Shown: positions 35,501 through 41,019 of the stretch, one piece after another | How the letters are laid out: each line of letters starts with the position of its first letter | Position numbering within the stretch: the first letter of the stretch is position 1 | Assembly (NCBI RefSeq): GCF_000374545.1 | Contig: NZ_KB894601.1 | Span: forward strand, 1-64,000 | DNA: 64,000 bases | Origin: Anaeromusa acidaminophila DSM 3853 | Lineage (GTDB): Bacteria; Bacillota; Negativicutes; Anaeromusales; Anaeromusaceae | Reading direction: 5' to 3' | Program-made: the position numbers and the translations under genes | Notes under the pieces: generated by a model | What the model was told of the DNA's origin: nothing | The model's input: only the letters and a program-made list of their open reading frames with translations | The model's database searches: none

Positions 35501-35559
35501 ATGCTAGCGGCAATCTAATCGCAGGCAAATTACCATTAATAATTGCAAGGGGGTATTGA
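32554..35559 (+). CDS. Tail tip protein (J-like / GTA host-specificity type)
   Basis: 1001 residues from TTG 32554, 6 bp after the peptidase stop. The N-terminus (GGGSTISHEESRINALRIQQSTYGAVIPIVFG) and IGLCEAMVQKIGQVWSGKE match siphovirus tip attachment proteins. The middle has LYKRNQYEFKIGWKYYRLEPMDIVTL, and the C-terminal 300 residues contain fibronectin-like repeats (two YEKFFDIF / YGKFFDIF copies at about 773 and 830). It plugs the tail and probably positions the fibre proteins that follow. Confidence 0.85.
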   Translation: MGGLFGGGSTISHEESRINALRIQQSTYGAVIPIVFGTTRITGNFLDYDDFTAIPHTTTQSSGGKGGGGVTQTETTYTYTTAIIIGLCEAMVQKIGQVWSGKEITTLAAKSLEMYQNQIWPYMQSKHPDKALTYKDTTYVAGVIDLGSSGDIPNLSFEVFALCQYGRGIIDALPTDVIRELLVNDQFGIDFPVSCIGDLTLYTSYCIANGLFISPAFTEQKECRENITDILQCTNSEAVWSQGKLKIVPYGDEVVSGNGVTYNPPPAPWYDLDNNDFLPDDDEMPVICKRSRTADAYNIQPFEFLSRANGYNIETDDVKDAANIGMFGPRPAEPISMHFFCDKQAAKTAAQGILQRKLYKRNQYEFKIGWKYYRLEPMDIVTLTEENLGLVKEPVQIVSIEEIDNGRFQVVAEECPAGVHGITKYPCKDAERSHINYNCSPGEVATPIIFEPPAETVQNGLELCVATCGGTSDFWGGACVWVSYDGDTYKQIGRITAPARIGKLITALPEGYSKDYQNKLSVKLQGRADLLSGTAADADMKNTLCYVDGEFISYETALLKGVAQYDLYGLRRGAYGSAIKSHAAGSNFVRVDNAIFHYPYRVEDIGRTIFIKFTSYNIFGVSMQELSEVDAYRYTIQGAEQSVPAVSFTVTQDGEKLTASLDRTFLDSNNNSFFSYELRFGSSWDSGVLMGIFSGSRYTFDAPQEGTLTFWLRAVDNKGNASKTAARATVNVVGLPKRNVLFERTDAPDVWAVENMYRVENGYTLQGIKVLRDYEKFFDIFVIPPYLTDSAYIYLPLIDLGENIIESDCYYIDPVGEWHLRSVETLRDYGKFFDIFGAPIHYVTPKYAVQTFATIDVQYDHKQNVRLETEYRVSFDGKVWSDWVTSTQKQFYGRFVAIRIHPVSLDGLTNTVVRSVKVSIDVPDLEDRIVNVDVPAQKTHVTFHRHFTLPPMLGIFAQDLNGKQATWRVSNITETGFDIELLDASGNLIAGKLPLIIARGY

Positions 35560-35560
35560 T

Positions 35561-35962
35561 ATGGCAGAAACACTGGATCTTGGCATGGGGCCAGAGCAGG
35601 CGCTGCAGGTGTTGAATGCGCACGACCATTCTGTCGGCGGTGTTGGTGGGCCAATCGGCGAAAGTGCCATCGCTGATGGCGCGATAAGCACGGGAAAAGT
35701 TAAAAATAAAGCCATCACGGTCGAAAAGCTGGATGATGGAGTCTTGAAGGCAATCAGCGACTCTCCACTGAATCCGCTGCAGGCATGTTCAATCACTTAT
35801 AATGCAGCGGGACAGCCGGAAACGGTCGTATCAGAGGGTAAAACCTACACTATGACCTATGACTCGAAGAAACGGCTTAACACTGTGAGCGATGGACTTA
35901 AAACCATTCAATGCCAGTATAACGAATGGGGACAATTTACAGGGACGGTGATTGTATTATGA
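35561..35962 (+). CDS. Short tail-fibre-like protein
   Basis: 133 residues from the ATG at 35561, one nucleotide after the tip stop. AHDHSVGGVGGPIGESAIADGAISTGKVKNKAITVEKLDDGVL is a phage fibre pattern of repeated ADGAI/NKAIT-type turns. The C-terminal half is beta-rich (YNAAGQPETVVSEGKTYTMTYDSKKRL), like RHS/YD repeats. It is probably a connector to the DGR-diversified adhesin. The stop overlaps the next start (ATGA). Confidence 0.7.
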   Translation: MAETLDLGMGPEQALQVLNAHDHSVGGVGGPIGESAIADGAISTGKVKNKAITVEKLDDGVLKAISDSPLNPLQACSITYNAAGQPETVVSEGKTYTMTYDSKKRLNTVSDGLKTIQCQYNEWGQFTGTVIVL

Positions 35963-36252
35963 CAAAACGATTTTTTCCTAAAGACTGCGGAATTGCTTTT
36001 GTGGCTGATGTGGCAATCGACGGCGACCATATAAGTGTGCCGGACTTCGTCTTTGAGCTAGACGGCAAGGAACATCAAATCACCGGCGGAGTCTTTGACG
36101 TTGTGGTTGGTGATACGATTTACATTACACCACAAGGGCTTCAAAAGGTGCCGGAAAAAGAGTACCCGGAACATTTATTTGAAAGTGGATCCGCTTACTG
36201 GCTTGTAAGTAAAACGAAAGACGACATTCTGGTATTGGAGGTAGAGAAATAA
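35959..36252 (+). CDS. Small tail-associated protein, unknown
   Basis: 97 residues, overlapping both neighbours by a few bases. MTKRFFPKDCGIAFVADVAIDGDHISVPDFVFELDGKEH, then strands ending in DDILVLEVEK: a compact beta protein. No family recognised. Tight coupling to the adhesin gene suggests a fibre adaptor or assembly factor for the DGR target. Confidence 0.6.
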   Translation: MTKRFFPKDCGIAFVADVAIDGDHISVPDFVFELDGKEHQITGGVFDVVVGDTIYITPQGLQKVPEKEYPEHLFESGSAYWLVSKTKDDILVLEVEK

Positions 36253-37334
36253 TGATAGTCATTCAAGCAAACAATTTCCCTCAATATAGTATTGGTGCCG
36301 ATGCCGTTTTTGAACCGCTCTTTTTGCCGCCGGATGGGAATAGAACGCGCTTTTGTATTGGATGGTCTGGGTTAGGCCGCTACACAGCCGGCACTCTCCG
36401 CCTGTGGCGCAATGGAGTAAGTTTAGCGCCGAATGTTGATTTTATCGAAGAAGATAATGGCATGTTCTATAAATTTACTACCGCCCCTACGGGAAAGCTC
36501 TTGGAATATATGGTTTCCTATGTACCGAGAGCGACCGATAAAGCCTTTGCAACTGGAACCGACGAAATGTTTCTGTTCCCTAACTGGTTGGGCGCGGTTG
36601 GCATTGGCGATGCCTTCTGGATCGGAAGACATGCAGCTTCAAGAAGTGATGCGTCAAATACGGCTGTCGGAACCTCAAACGTGCCGAGTTCACGGCGCAG
36701 TGTTGTTCCGTGGTGCTCGGTAGACTTTGCGACCGCCAAAAGTGCTTGCTTCGCCAAAGGAACCGGCTGGCATATCGTACAGAACCGCGAGTGGGCAAAT
36801 ATCGCACGCTGGTGCAAGCTCCTGGATATTTACCCGACAGGAAACTCGGCCAGCGGCGTAGATGGTATGGGCGTCGCTCATGCGCCCGATCCGACAGTAT
36901 CGGGAAGAGCGCTTACCAGCACCGGGCCAACGACATCCAGTCATAACTTGCTGCCGAGTGGCATATACGACCTAGTCGGCAATGTTTGGGAATGGATTGA
37001 TGGCGTACAGCTTCAAGGTGGTGTATTGTGGATTTTCGATGGCAACAATGCTTTGGTGACTACTGGGATTAACCCTACTTTTGGATCTTCTGGCGGCGCA
37101 TTTTCATACCTTCGTACAGACGCAAACCTTGTAAACGAATGCATCCCAGCCACGACCGGAGAATCTTGCAGAGGAAATGATGGTTTCTGGTTTAGTGCTT
37201 CCGGCGTTACCCAACTTCTAAGAGGTGGCGGCTGGGGCAACGGTGCCCTCGGCGGGCTGTTTACGTTCGGCGTCAACGGTGCCCCGTCGGGCTCCGGTAC
37301 GAGCGTTGGCTTCCGCCTCGCAAAGAGCATGTGA
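36252..37334 (+). CDS. DGR target: receptor-binding protein with C-type-lectin/FGE-like variable domain
   Basis: 360 residues. Residues 1-115 form a beta-rich N-terminal domain that probably docks on the tail. Residues about 118-360 match FGE-sulfatase/C-type-lectin-fold DGR proteins (FWIGRHAASRSDASN, WHIVQNREWANIARWC, YDLVGNVWEWIDG, LLRGGGWGNGAL, GFRLA). The last 34 codons are the variable repeat. Against TR, codons 327, 334, 340, 343, 347, 349, 351 and 352 differ; TR-coded N, D, N, N, N, D, N and I are now G, G, G, G, G, G, S and V. The fold holds the variable residues on a surface for ligand binding. It should sit at the fibre tip and set host range. Confidence 0.92.
   Translation: MIVIQANNFPQYSIGADAVFEPLFLPPDGNRTRFCIGWSGLGRYTAGTLRLWRNGVSLAPNVDFIEEDNGMFYKFTTAPTGKLLEYMVSYVPRATDKAFATGTDEMFLFPNWLGAVGIGDAFWIGRHAASRSDASNTAVGTSNVPSSRRSVVPWCSVDFATAKSACFAKGTGWHIVQNREWANIARWCKLLDIYPTGNSASGVDGMGVAHAPDPTVSGRALTSTGPTTSSHNLLPSGIYDLVGNVWEWIDGVQLQGGVLWIFDGNNALVTTGINPTFGSSGGAFSYLRTDANLVNECIPATTGESCRGNDGFWFSASGVTQLLRGGGWGNGALGGLFTFGVNGAPSGSGTSVGFRLAKSM
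37223..37323 (+). repeat. DGR variable repeat (VR)
   Basis: 101 bp aligned without gaps to 37733-37833 (offset 510). There are twelve differences at 37230, 37231, 37252, 37269, 37270, 37278, 37279, 37290, 37291, 37297, 37303 and 37305. Each is A in TR and G here. The last 18 bp (37306-37323) are identical and form the likely IMH where homing starts. Homology stops a few codons before the gene's stop. Confidence 0.95.
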
Positions 37335-37336
37335 TA

Positions 37337-37363
37337 ATCTGAAATCTGTAATCTGAAAATCTG
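37337..37363 (+). repeat. Four short ATCTG repeats between the DGR target gene and the Avd gene
   Basis: ATCTG at 37337, 37344, 37351 and 37359, a 7-8 bp period (AATCTGA-type units). They directly follow the target stop and run into the Avd ribosome-binding site. They are not self-complementary, so they do not form the hairpin seen after VR in some DGRs. Confidence 0.7.
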
Positions 37364-37375
37364 GAGGTTTTTAAA

Positions 37376-37714
37376 TTGGTATCTGACCTAGCTATTTGGC
37401 AAAAAATCGTGGATATGACTGCATACGTCATCCCGGTATGTAATAAATTTCCCAAGAACCAACGCTTCGTTTTAGGACAGCAAATTCAAAACAAATTACT
37501 GCAGTTGGCAACAACGACGATTGAGGCCAATAAAGCTAGGAATAAAACTCAATTACTTGATAAATTAGACACAGAATTGGATCAGTTTCGATTCTTAGTC
37601 CGGGTTGCTGCTACCTTAAAACTGATGCCAGGACAACAATATGAGAACATTGCTAAGATGACGGCAGAAGTAGGCCGTATGTTGGGCGGTTGGCAGCGGC
37701 GTTTTCGGGCATAA
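37376..37714 (+). CDS. avd: Avd-like DGR accessory protein (four-helix bundle)
   Basis: 112 residues from TTG 37376, with CTGGAGG upstream. All-helical and basic: LAIWQKIVDMTAYVIPVCNKFPKNQRFVLGQQIQNKLLQL, then ARNKTQLLDKLDTELDQFRFLVRVAATL and ENIAKMTAEVGRMLGGW. It matches Avd/bAvd four-helix proteins, which form a pentameric barrel that binds the reverse transcriptase and template RNA. It lies between target and TR, the classic order. Confidence 0.9.
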   Translation: MVSDLAIWQKIVDMTAYVIPVCNKFPKNQRFVLGQQIQNKLLQLATTTIEANKARNKTQLLDKLDTELDQFRFLVRVAATLKLMPGQQYENIAKMTAEVGRMLGGWQRRFRA

Positions 37715-37990
37715 ATTAGGGCGGCGGCTTATAGGTGGCAACTGGGGCAACGGTGCCCTCGACGGGCTGTTTACGTTCAACGTCAACAATGCCCCGTCGA
37801 ACTCCGATACGAACATTGGCTTCCGCCTCGCAAGCATGCAATTGCCCGAAGACGTCCGCTTCTCCGGTCGTCCTGTGCTCATGCTCTTGGAGCCGCCGTC
37901 CTTCCTCTCAGAGGTAAACAGCAAGATGTCAGCGTCCGGCTGGTAGCGTTTGCGAATGTGGGGCGACTTTTATTACTCAGGTGATAGTAT
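37715..37990 (+). ncRNA. DGR template RNA region (TR plus spacer)
   Basis: The interval between the Avd gene and the reverse-transcriptase gene holds no protein gene. It contains TR (37733-37833) and a 157-bp spacer that should be transcribed with it. In the Bordetella DGR the spacer is needed for priming cDNA synthesis. Exact RNA ends cannot be read here. Confidence 0.75.
37733..37833 (+). repeat. DGR template repeat (TR)
   Basis: 101 bp, 12 mismatches to VR, all at adenines. 22 adenines lie in this span (23 counting the A at 37731 just outside) and 12 of them correspond to G in VR. If read in the VR frame it is rich in AAC/AAT codons (seven Asn), the usual DGR design allowing many amino acids without stops. 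Confidence 0.95.
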
Positions 37991-38992
37991 TTGAAACGTT
38001 TTGGAAATTTATACGAAAAAATTTACGATTGGCAGAATTTAATCTCCGCCTATCAAAAAGCACGGCTAGGCAAACGATATAAAAGTGATGTGCTTCGCTT
38101 CTCTCTTAACCTTGAAGAAGAAATATGCAACATTCAGAACCACCTGATATGGGGAACATATAAACCAGGCGACTATTATTTGTTTAAGGTATATGAGCCG
38201 AAAGAAAGAGATATAATGGCCTTGCCTTTTAAGGATAGAGTGGTTCAGCACGCTCTTGTAAACGTCATTGAAGCGCTGTTTAACAGGTCTTTTATTTATG
38301 ATAGTTACGCTTGTAGAGTCGGGAAAGGCTCTCAGCGTGGAATGTTGAGAGCGCAGGAATTTATACGCAGGGCTGGTCCTGGTTGTTGGATACTCAAGGC
38401 TGATATAAAAAAGTTCTTCAATAATATTGACCATTCTATCCTTAAAAGAATACTTATAAGAAAGATAAAATGCCGCAAAACCCTTTGGTTATGCGGCCAA
38501 TATATTGATAAGCACGGAGGCAAGGCTGGAATACCTATAGGAAACTTGACAAGCCAGTTATACGCGAATATCTACCTGGACCAATTGGATCATTATGTTA
38601 AAGATATGCTCGGTATAAAATGGTATGTTAGATATATGGATGACTTTATGATTGTATGTAAAACAAAAGAAGAGGCATATAATTTAAAGAAACATCTTGC
38701 AACCTGGTTATGGGAAAACCTTCGTATGGAGTTTAACAGCAAAACCCAGGTGTTCCCCGAAAGGCAAGGAGTAAACTTCCTGGGCTATAGAATCTGGCAT
38801 AATGGTATTAAAATAAGACATACAACGGTGCGAAGGTTGAAAGGTAAAATCAAACGTTTTAAACGGATGAGGGTAAAAAGAAAAGCATCGGTAGCTGATA
38901 TTATACCGACGCTGATGAGTTGGCAAGGTATGGCAAAATGGGGGAATTGCAGGACGATTGAAAAGCGGATTTTTAAACTATTAAACGAATGA
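37991..38992 (+). CDS. DGR reverse transcriptase
   Basis: 333 residues from TTG 37991 with AGGTGAT upstream. Catalytic residues: D138 in LKADIKKFFNNID and YMDD at 215-218. The DGR-specific block I-G-N-L-T-S-Q (183-189) replaces the QGxxxSP of retrons and group II introns. The thumb follows, ending WGNCRTIEKRIFKLL. It copies TR RNA with errors at adenines to make mutagenic cDNA. The gene is clearly A+T richer than the tail genes, suggesting separate ancestry. Its stop is 47 bp from the phage end. Confidence 0.95.
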   Translation: MKRFGNLYEKIYDWQNLISAYQKARLGKRYKSDVLRFSLNLEEEICNIQNHLIWGTYKPGDYYLFKVYEPKERDIMALPFKDRVVQHALVNVIEALFNRSFIYDSYACRVGKGSQRGMLRAQEFIRRAGPGCWILKADIKKFFNNIDHSILKRILIRKIKCRKTLWLCGQYIDKHGGKAGIPIGNLTSQLYANIYLDQLDHYVKDMLGIKWYVRYMDDFMIVCKTKEEAYNLKKHLATWLWENLRMEFNSKTQVFPERQGVNFLGYRIWHNGIKIRHTTVRRLKGKIKRFKRMRVKRKASVADIIPTLMSWQGMAKWGNCRTIEKRIFKLLNE

Positions 38993-38995
38993 GTT

Positions 38996-39039
38996 TTTCT
39001 CAAAATAAATGTCCCAAATTCTCAAACTTCGTGTCGCGC
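38996..39039 (-). repeat. Right terminal inverted repeat and second transposase-site copy
   Basis: 39019-39039 is the inverted partner of 5396-5416 (17 of 21). TTTCTCAAAA at 38996-39005 repeats the TTTTGAGAAA core on the minus strand, 23 bp inward. Two such cores also lie in the left end (5408-5417 and 5523-5532). These should be R1 and R2 sites. Confidence 0.8.
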
Positions 39040-39043
39040 TATA
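39040..39043. repeat. Right copy of the target duplication (TATA)
   Basis: Matches 5392-5395. The codon TAT (minus strand 39043-39041) plus the next A rejoin the split trmB frame. Confidence 0.75.
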
Positions 39044-39208
39044 CTCGGCTAATGCGTTCAGAATGTCATAGATGCGGGTACGAGGGACGCCGGCGGTTTT
39101 GCTGACTTTATAGGCGTTGCTTCGTCCTAGGCGTAGAAGAGCTAAGTAGGTTTTTGCTTCATATTGTGTAAGGCCGAAAGTTTGTAACTCTTGGCAAAGT
39201 GTATCCAT
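39041..39208 (-). pseudogene. TrmB-family regulator, N-terminal DNA-binding part, split by the prophage
   Basis: 56 host-coded residues from the ATG at 39208: MDTLCQELQTFGLTQYEAKT, RLGRSNAYKVSKTAGVPRT and IYDILNALAEY. This is the winged-helix N-terminus of TrmB regulators. Translation now runs into phage DNA for 19 codons before a stop. The remaining 218 residues are at 4736-5392. The fragment may still bind DNA but lacks the effector domain. TrmB proteins sense sugars or other metabolites. Confidence 0.88.
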
Positions 39209-39222
39209 TTAACGAGGACTCC

Positions 39223-39254
39223 TTTATAGTAGTCACTACAATGAATACTATAAA
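39223..39254. promoter_or_regulatory. Nested palindrome between trmB and the cyclase-family gene
   Basis: Outer arms TTTATAGTA (39223-39231) and TACTATAAA (39246-39254) are perfect. An inner palindrome GTAGT-C-ACTAC lies at 39229-39239. It sits between divergent genes, 15 bp from the trmB start. It is a likely operator of the TrmB regulator that the prophage has inactivated. Confidence 0.65.
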
Positions 39255-39350
39255 GAAGCGCGTAAAAAATGTCAATAAAATCCTCTTGACGGATCAGATC
39301 GTAAAGCGCAAATTAGTAAGTGAGAAGTAGCTGAGGAGGCGGAATGAATT

Positions 39351-39995
39351 ATGCGAATGATCGATTTATCGCAGCCGTTGCACGAAGGCATGCCGGTGTA
39401 TCCTGGTACGCCTGCTCCTGTATTTTCTACAGTAACTACCGTGGAGAACCATGGGTATCGGGTAAAGAAAATCTCCATGAACACGCATGTTGGAACACAT
39501 ATGGATGCGCCTGCGCATATGCTGGCACAGGGAAAGACCTTAGATGCGCTGCCCTTAGAACGGTTTATGGGACGGGCGGCCATTGTAGATGTGCGCGCTT
39601 GCGCTGGCGGCGCGATTGGCGTAAAAGACTTGCAGGCGCAGGAAGAATGGTTGGCGCAAGTTGACTTTGTTCTGTTTTGGACAGGCTGGAGCCGTTATTG
39701 GGGGCAGGAACAGTATTTGCGGCAGTACCCTGTTTTAACGGCGGAAGCCGCGAGTTATCTAGGAAAGTGCCAGCTAAAAGGGGTAGGGATTGACGCTATC
39801 TCCTTTGACGCGATTGATAGCAACGATTTTGAAATTCACCAACGGCTCTTGGCGCAGGAATTGGTATTGATTGAGAATTTAACCCGCTTAGAGGAGGTTC
39901 AGAGCGGTGCGAACTTTTTTGCGCTGCCTTTACCGCTCAGCGGGGCGGATGGCTCGCCGGTGAGGGCCTTTGCTTCGCAAACAGAAGTGATATAA
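39351..39995 (+). CDS. Cyclase-family metal-dependent hydrolase (kynurenine formamidase/isatin hydrolase-like)
   Basis: 214 residues with GAGGAGG upstream. LSQPLHEGMPVYPG opens the family, and NTHVGTHMDAPAH is the HxGTHxDxPxH metal-binding motif. A further acidic segment (GVGIDAISFDAIDS) completes the active site. Members hydrolyse cyclic amides, formyl amides or isatin-like rings. Substrate unknown; the FAH-family gene on the other side of trmB may act in the same catabolic route. Confidence 0.88.
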   Translation: MRMIDLSQPLHEGMPVYPGTPAPVFSTVTTVENHGYRVKKISMNTHVGTHMDAPAHMLAQGKTLDALPLERFMGRAAIVDVRACAGGAIGVKDLQAQEEWLAQVDFVLFWTGWSRYWGQEQYLRQYPVLTAEAASYLGKCQLKGVGIDAISFDAIDSNDFEIHQRLLAQELVLIENLTRLEEVQSGANFFALPLPLSGADGSPVRAFASQTEVI

Positions 39996-40007
39996 TTAAA
40001 AGTAAAA

Positions 40008-40892
40008 ATGAGCAAGAAGAGGTGCTTGGTTATGGCGGCGAAACCGGACTATAAAAAATACGGCTTTATTCCTCAACGGCAGAAGGGTCTTCTTTTGATG
40101 CGCCTGCGCAATTGCGCAGGGAATGCAACAGCGGAGGATTTGCGTAAGATTGCGGCGTTGGCGGAGAAATTCGGAAGTGGTGAAGTGCATTTTACGGTGC
40201 GTCAGGGCGTAGAGATCCCCGGCGTGCCGGAAGAGTGCTTTGAAGAGGCTCTGCAGGCTATTTTAGACGCAGGGCTGCAGCATGCGGTTTGCGGTCTACG
40301 TGTGCGTCCCGTCATGGTGTGTCCCGGCAACAGCACTTGCCCGTATGGCCTGGTGGATACGAACAGCCTGGGAAAAATGCTGGATCAAGACTATGTAGGC
40401 AAGGACTTGCCAGCTAAGACGAAGTTTACGGTCTGCGGCTGTGCAAATGCTTGTACTAAGCCCCAGGGGCATGATGTAGGCTTCCGAGGAGCGGCGGAGC
40501 CGTTGCTGAAAAAGGAAAGTTGCGTGCGTTGCGGCGCCTGTGTGAAGCGTTGTCCGGCGAAGGCTATGTCGCTGGAGTCCGGCGAGTTGGTTATCGACTA
40601 TCAAAAATGCCTGTCTTGCGGTGTTTGTGTGCGTTTGTGCCCCAAGAAAGCGCTGCAAACAGGGCGGGAAGGCTATCATATCTATGTCGGCGGCAAAGGC
40701 GGACGTTATACGCAGGAAGGCAAGATTGTCGCGGAATTTGTCACCGAAAAAGAAGTGCCCCAATACCTGGACGCCATTTTGGCAGTGTACGAAGAAATTG
40801 GCGAAAAAGGACAGCGCCTGAATGCTGTTATGTCCCGCTATGGGTTGCGGAATTTCCAAAAGCGCATGGAGAAAAAATTAGGAGCAGAATAG
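40008..40892 (+). CDS. Siroheme/4Fe-4S sulfite- or nitrite-reductase-like protein with ferredoxin domain
   Basis: 294 residues (an ATG at 40032 is an alternative). An N-terminal ferredoxin-like half (GLLLMRLRNCAGNATAEDL ... GEVHFTVRQGVEIPGV) is followed by the 4Fe-4S/siroheme half with CPGNSTCPYG and CGCANACTKPQGHDVGF. Two ferredoxin clusters follow (CVRCGACVKRCP and CLSCGVCVRLCP). The length and fusion resemble small one-subunit anaerobic sulfite/nitrite reductases. No dissimilatory partner subunit is adjacent. It is cytosolic. Confidence 0.82.
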   Translation: MSKKRCLVMAAKPDYKKYGFIPQRQKGLLLMRLRNCAGNATAEDLRKIAALAEKFGSGEVHFTVRQGVEIPGVPEECFEEALQAILDAGLQHAVCGLRVRPVMVCPGNSTCPYGLVDTNSLGKMLDQDYVGKDLPAKTKFTVCGCANACTKPQGHDVGFRGAAEPLLKKESCVRCGACVKRCPAKAMSLESGELVIDYQKCLSCGVCVRLCPKKALQTGREGYHIYVGGKGGRYTQEGKIVAEFVTEKEVPQYLDAILAVYEEIGEKGQRLNAVMSRYGLRNFQKRMEKKLGAE

Positions 40893-40926
40893 TAATCTTT
40901 CCAGGGAAGATCTTGGAAGAAGCAAG

Positions 40927-40955
40927 AAAGGCCGCAACTGCGGCCTTTCTTTTCT
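40927..40955 (+). terminator. Rho-independent terminator
   Basis: AAAGGCCGC (40927-40935), 4-nt loop, GCGGCCTTT (40940-40948), then CTTTTCTTT. It ends the reductase transcript. Confidence 0.88.
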
Positions 40956-41019
40956 TTGACAGGGCGAGGCTTCTTTGCTACGATAGTCTGACACCTGAAA
41001 GAAGACTAAGGAGAATGCT

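Larger units (their letters stand above)
5396..39039 (+). mobile_element. Mu-like transposable prophage with siphovirus-type tail and a DGR
   Basis: A 33,644-bp unit inserted in a trmB-family gene. Support: inverted ends (5396-5416 against 39019-39039), TATA at both junctions, in-frame rejoining of the host gene, and a full Mu-like gene order. The order is repressor, Ner, MuA, MuB, Gam, GemA, Mor, lysis, gp25-gp28-like proteins, portal/MuF, protease, capsid, tail, DGR. There is no tail sheath or Mu-type baseplate. The DUF2460-DUF2163-NlpC/P60-tip-protein block indicates a long flexible tail, as in D3112/B3-type transposable siphophages. No frame-breaking lesion was seen in a core gene, so it may be inducible. 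Confidence 0.93.

Noticed and set aside
35561-36252. Second DGR target
   Set aside because: Neither small fibre gene contains a sequence resembling TR.
37324-37375. Hairpin/cruciform after VR
   Set aside because: The sequence holds direct, not inverted, repeats.
37735-37917. Protein gene across TR
   Set aside because: A shadow frame; the region is explained by the template repeat and lacks a ribosome-binding site.
38993-39039. Invertase or Mom-like gene at the right end
   Set aside because: Only 47 bp remain after the reverse transcriptase, all of it terminal-repeat sequence.
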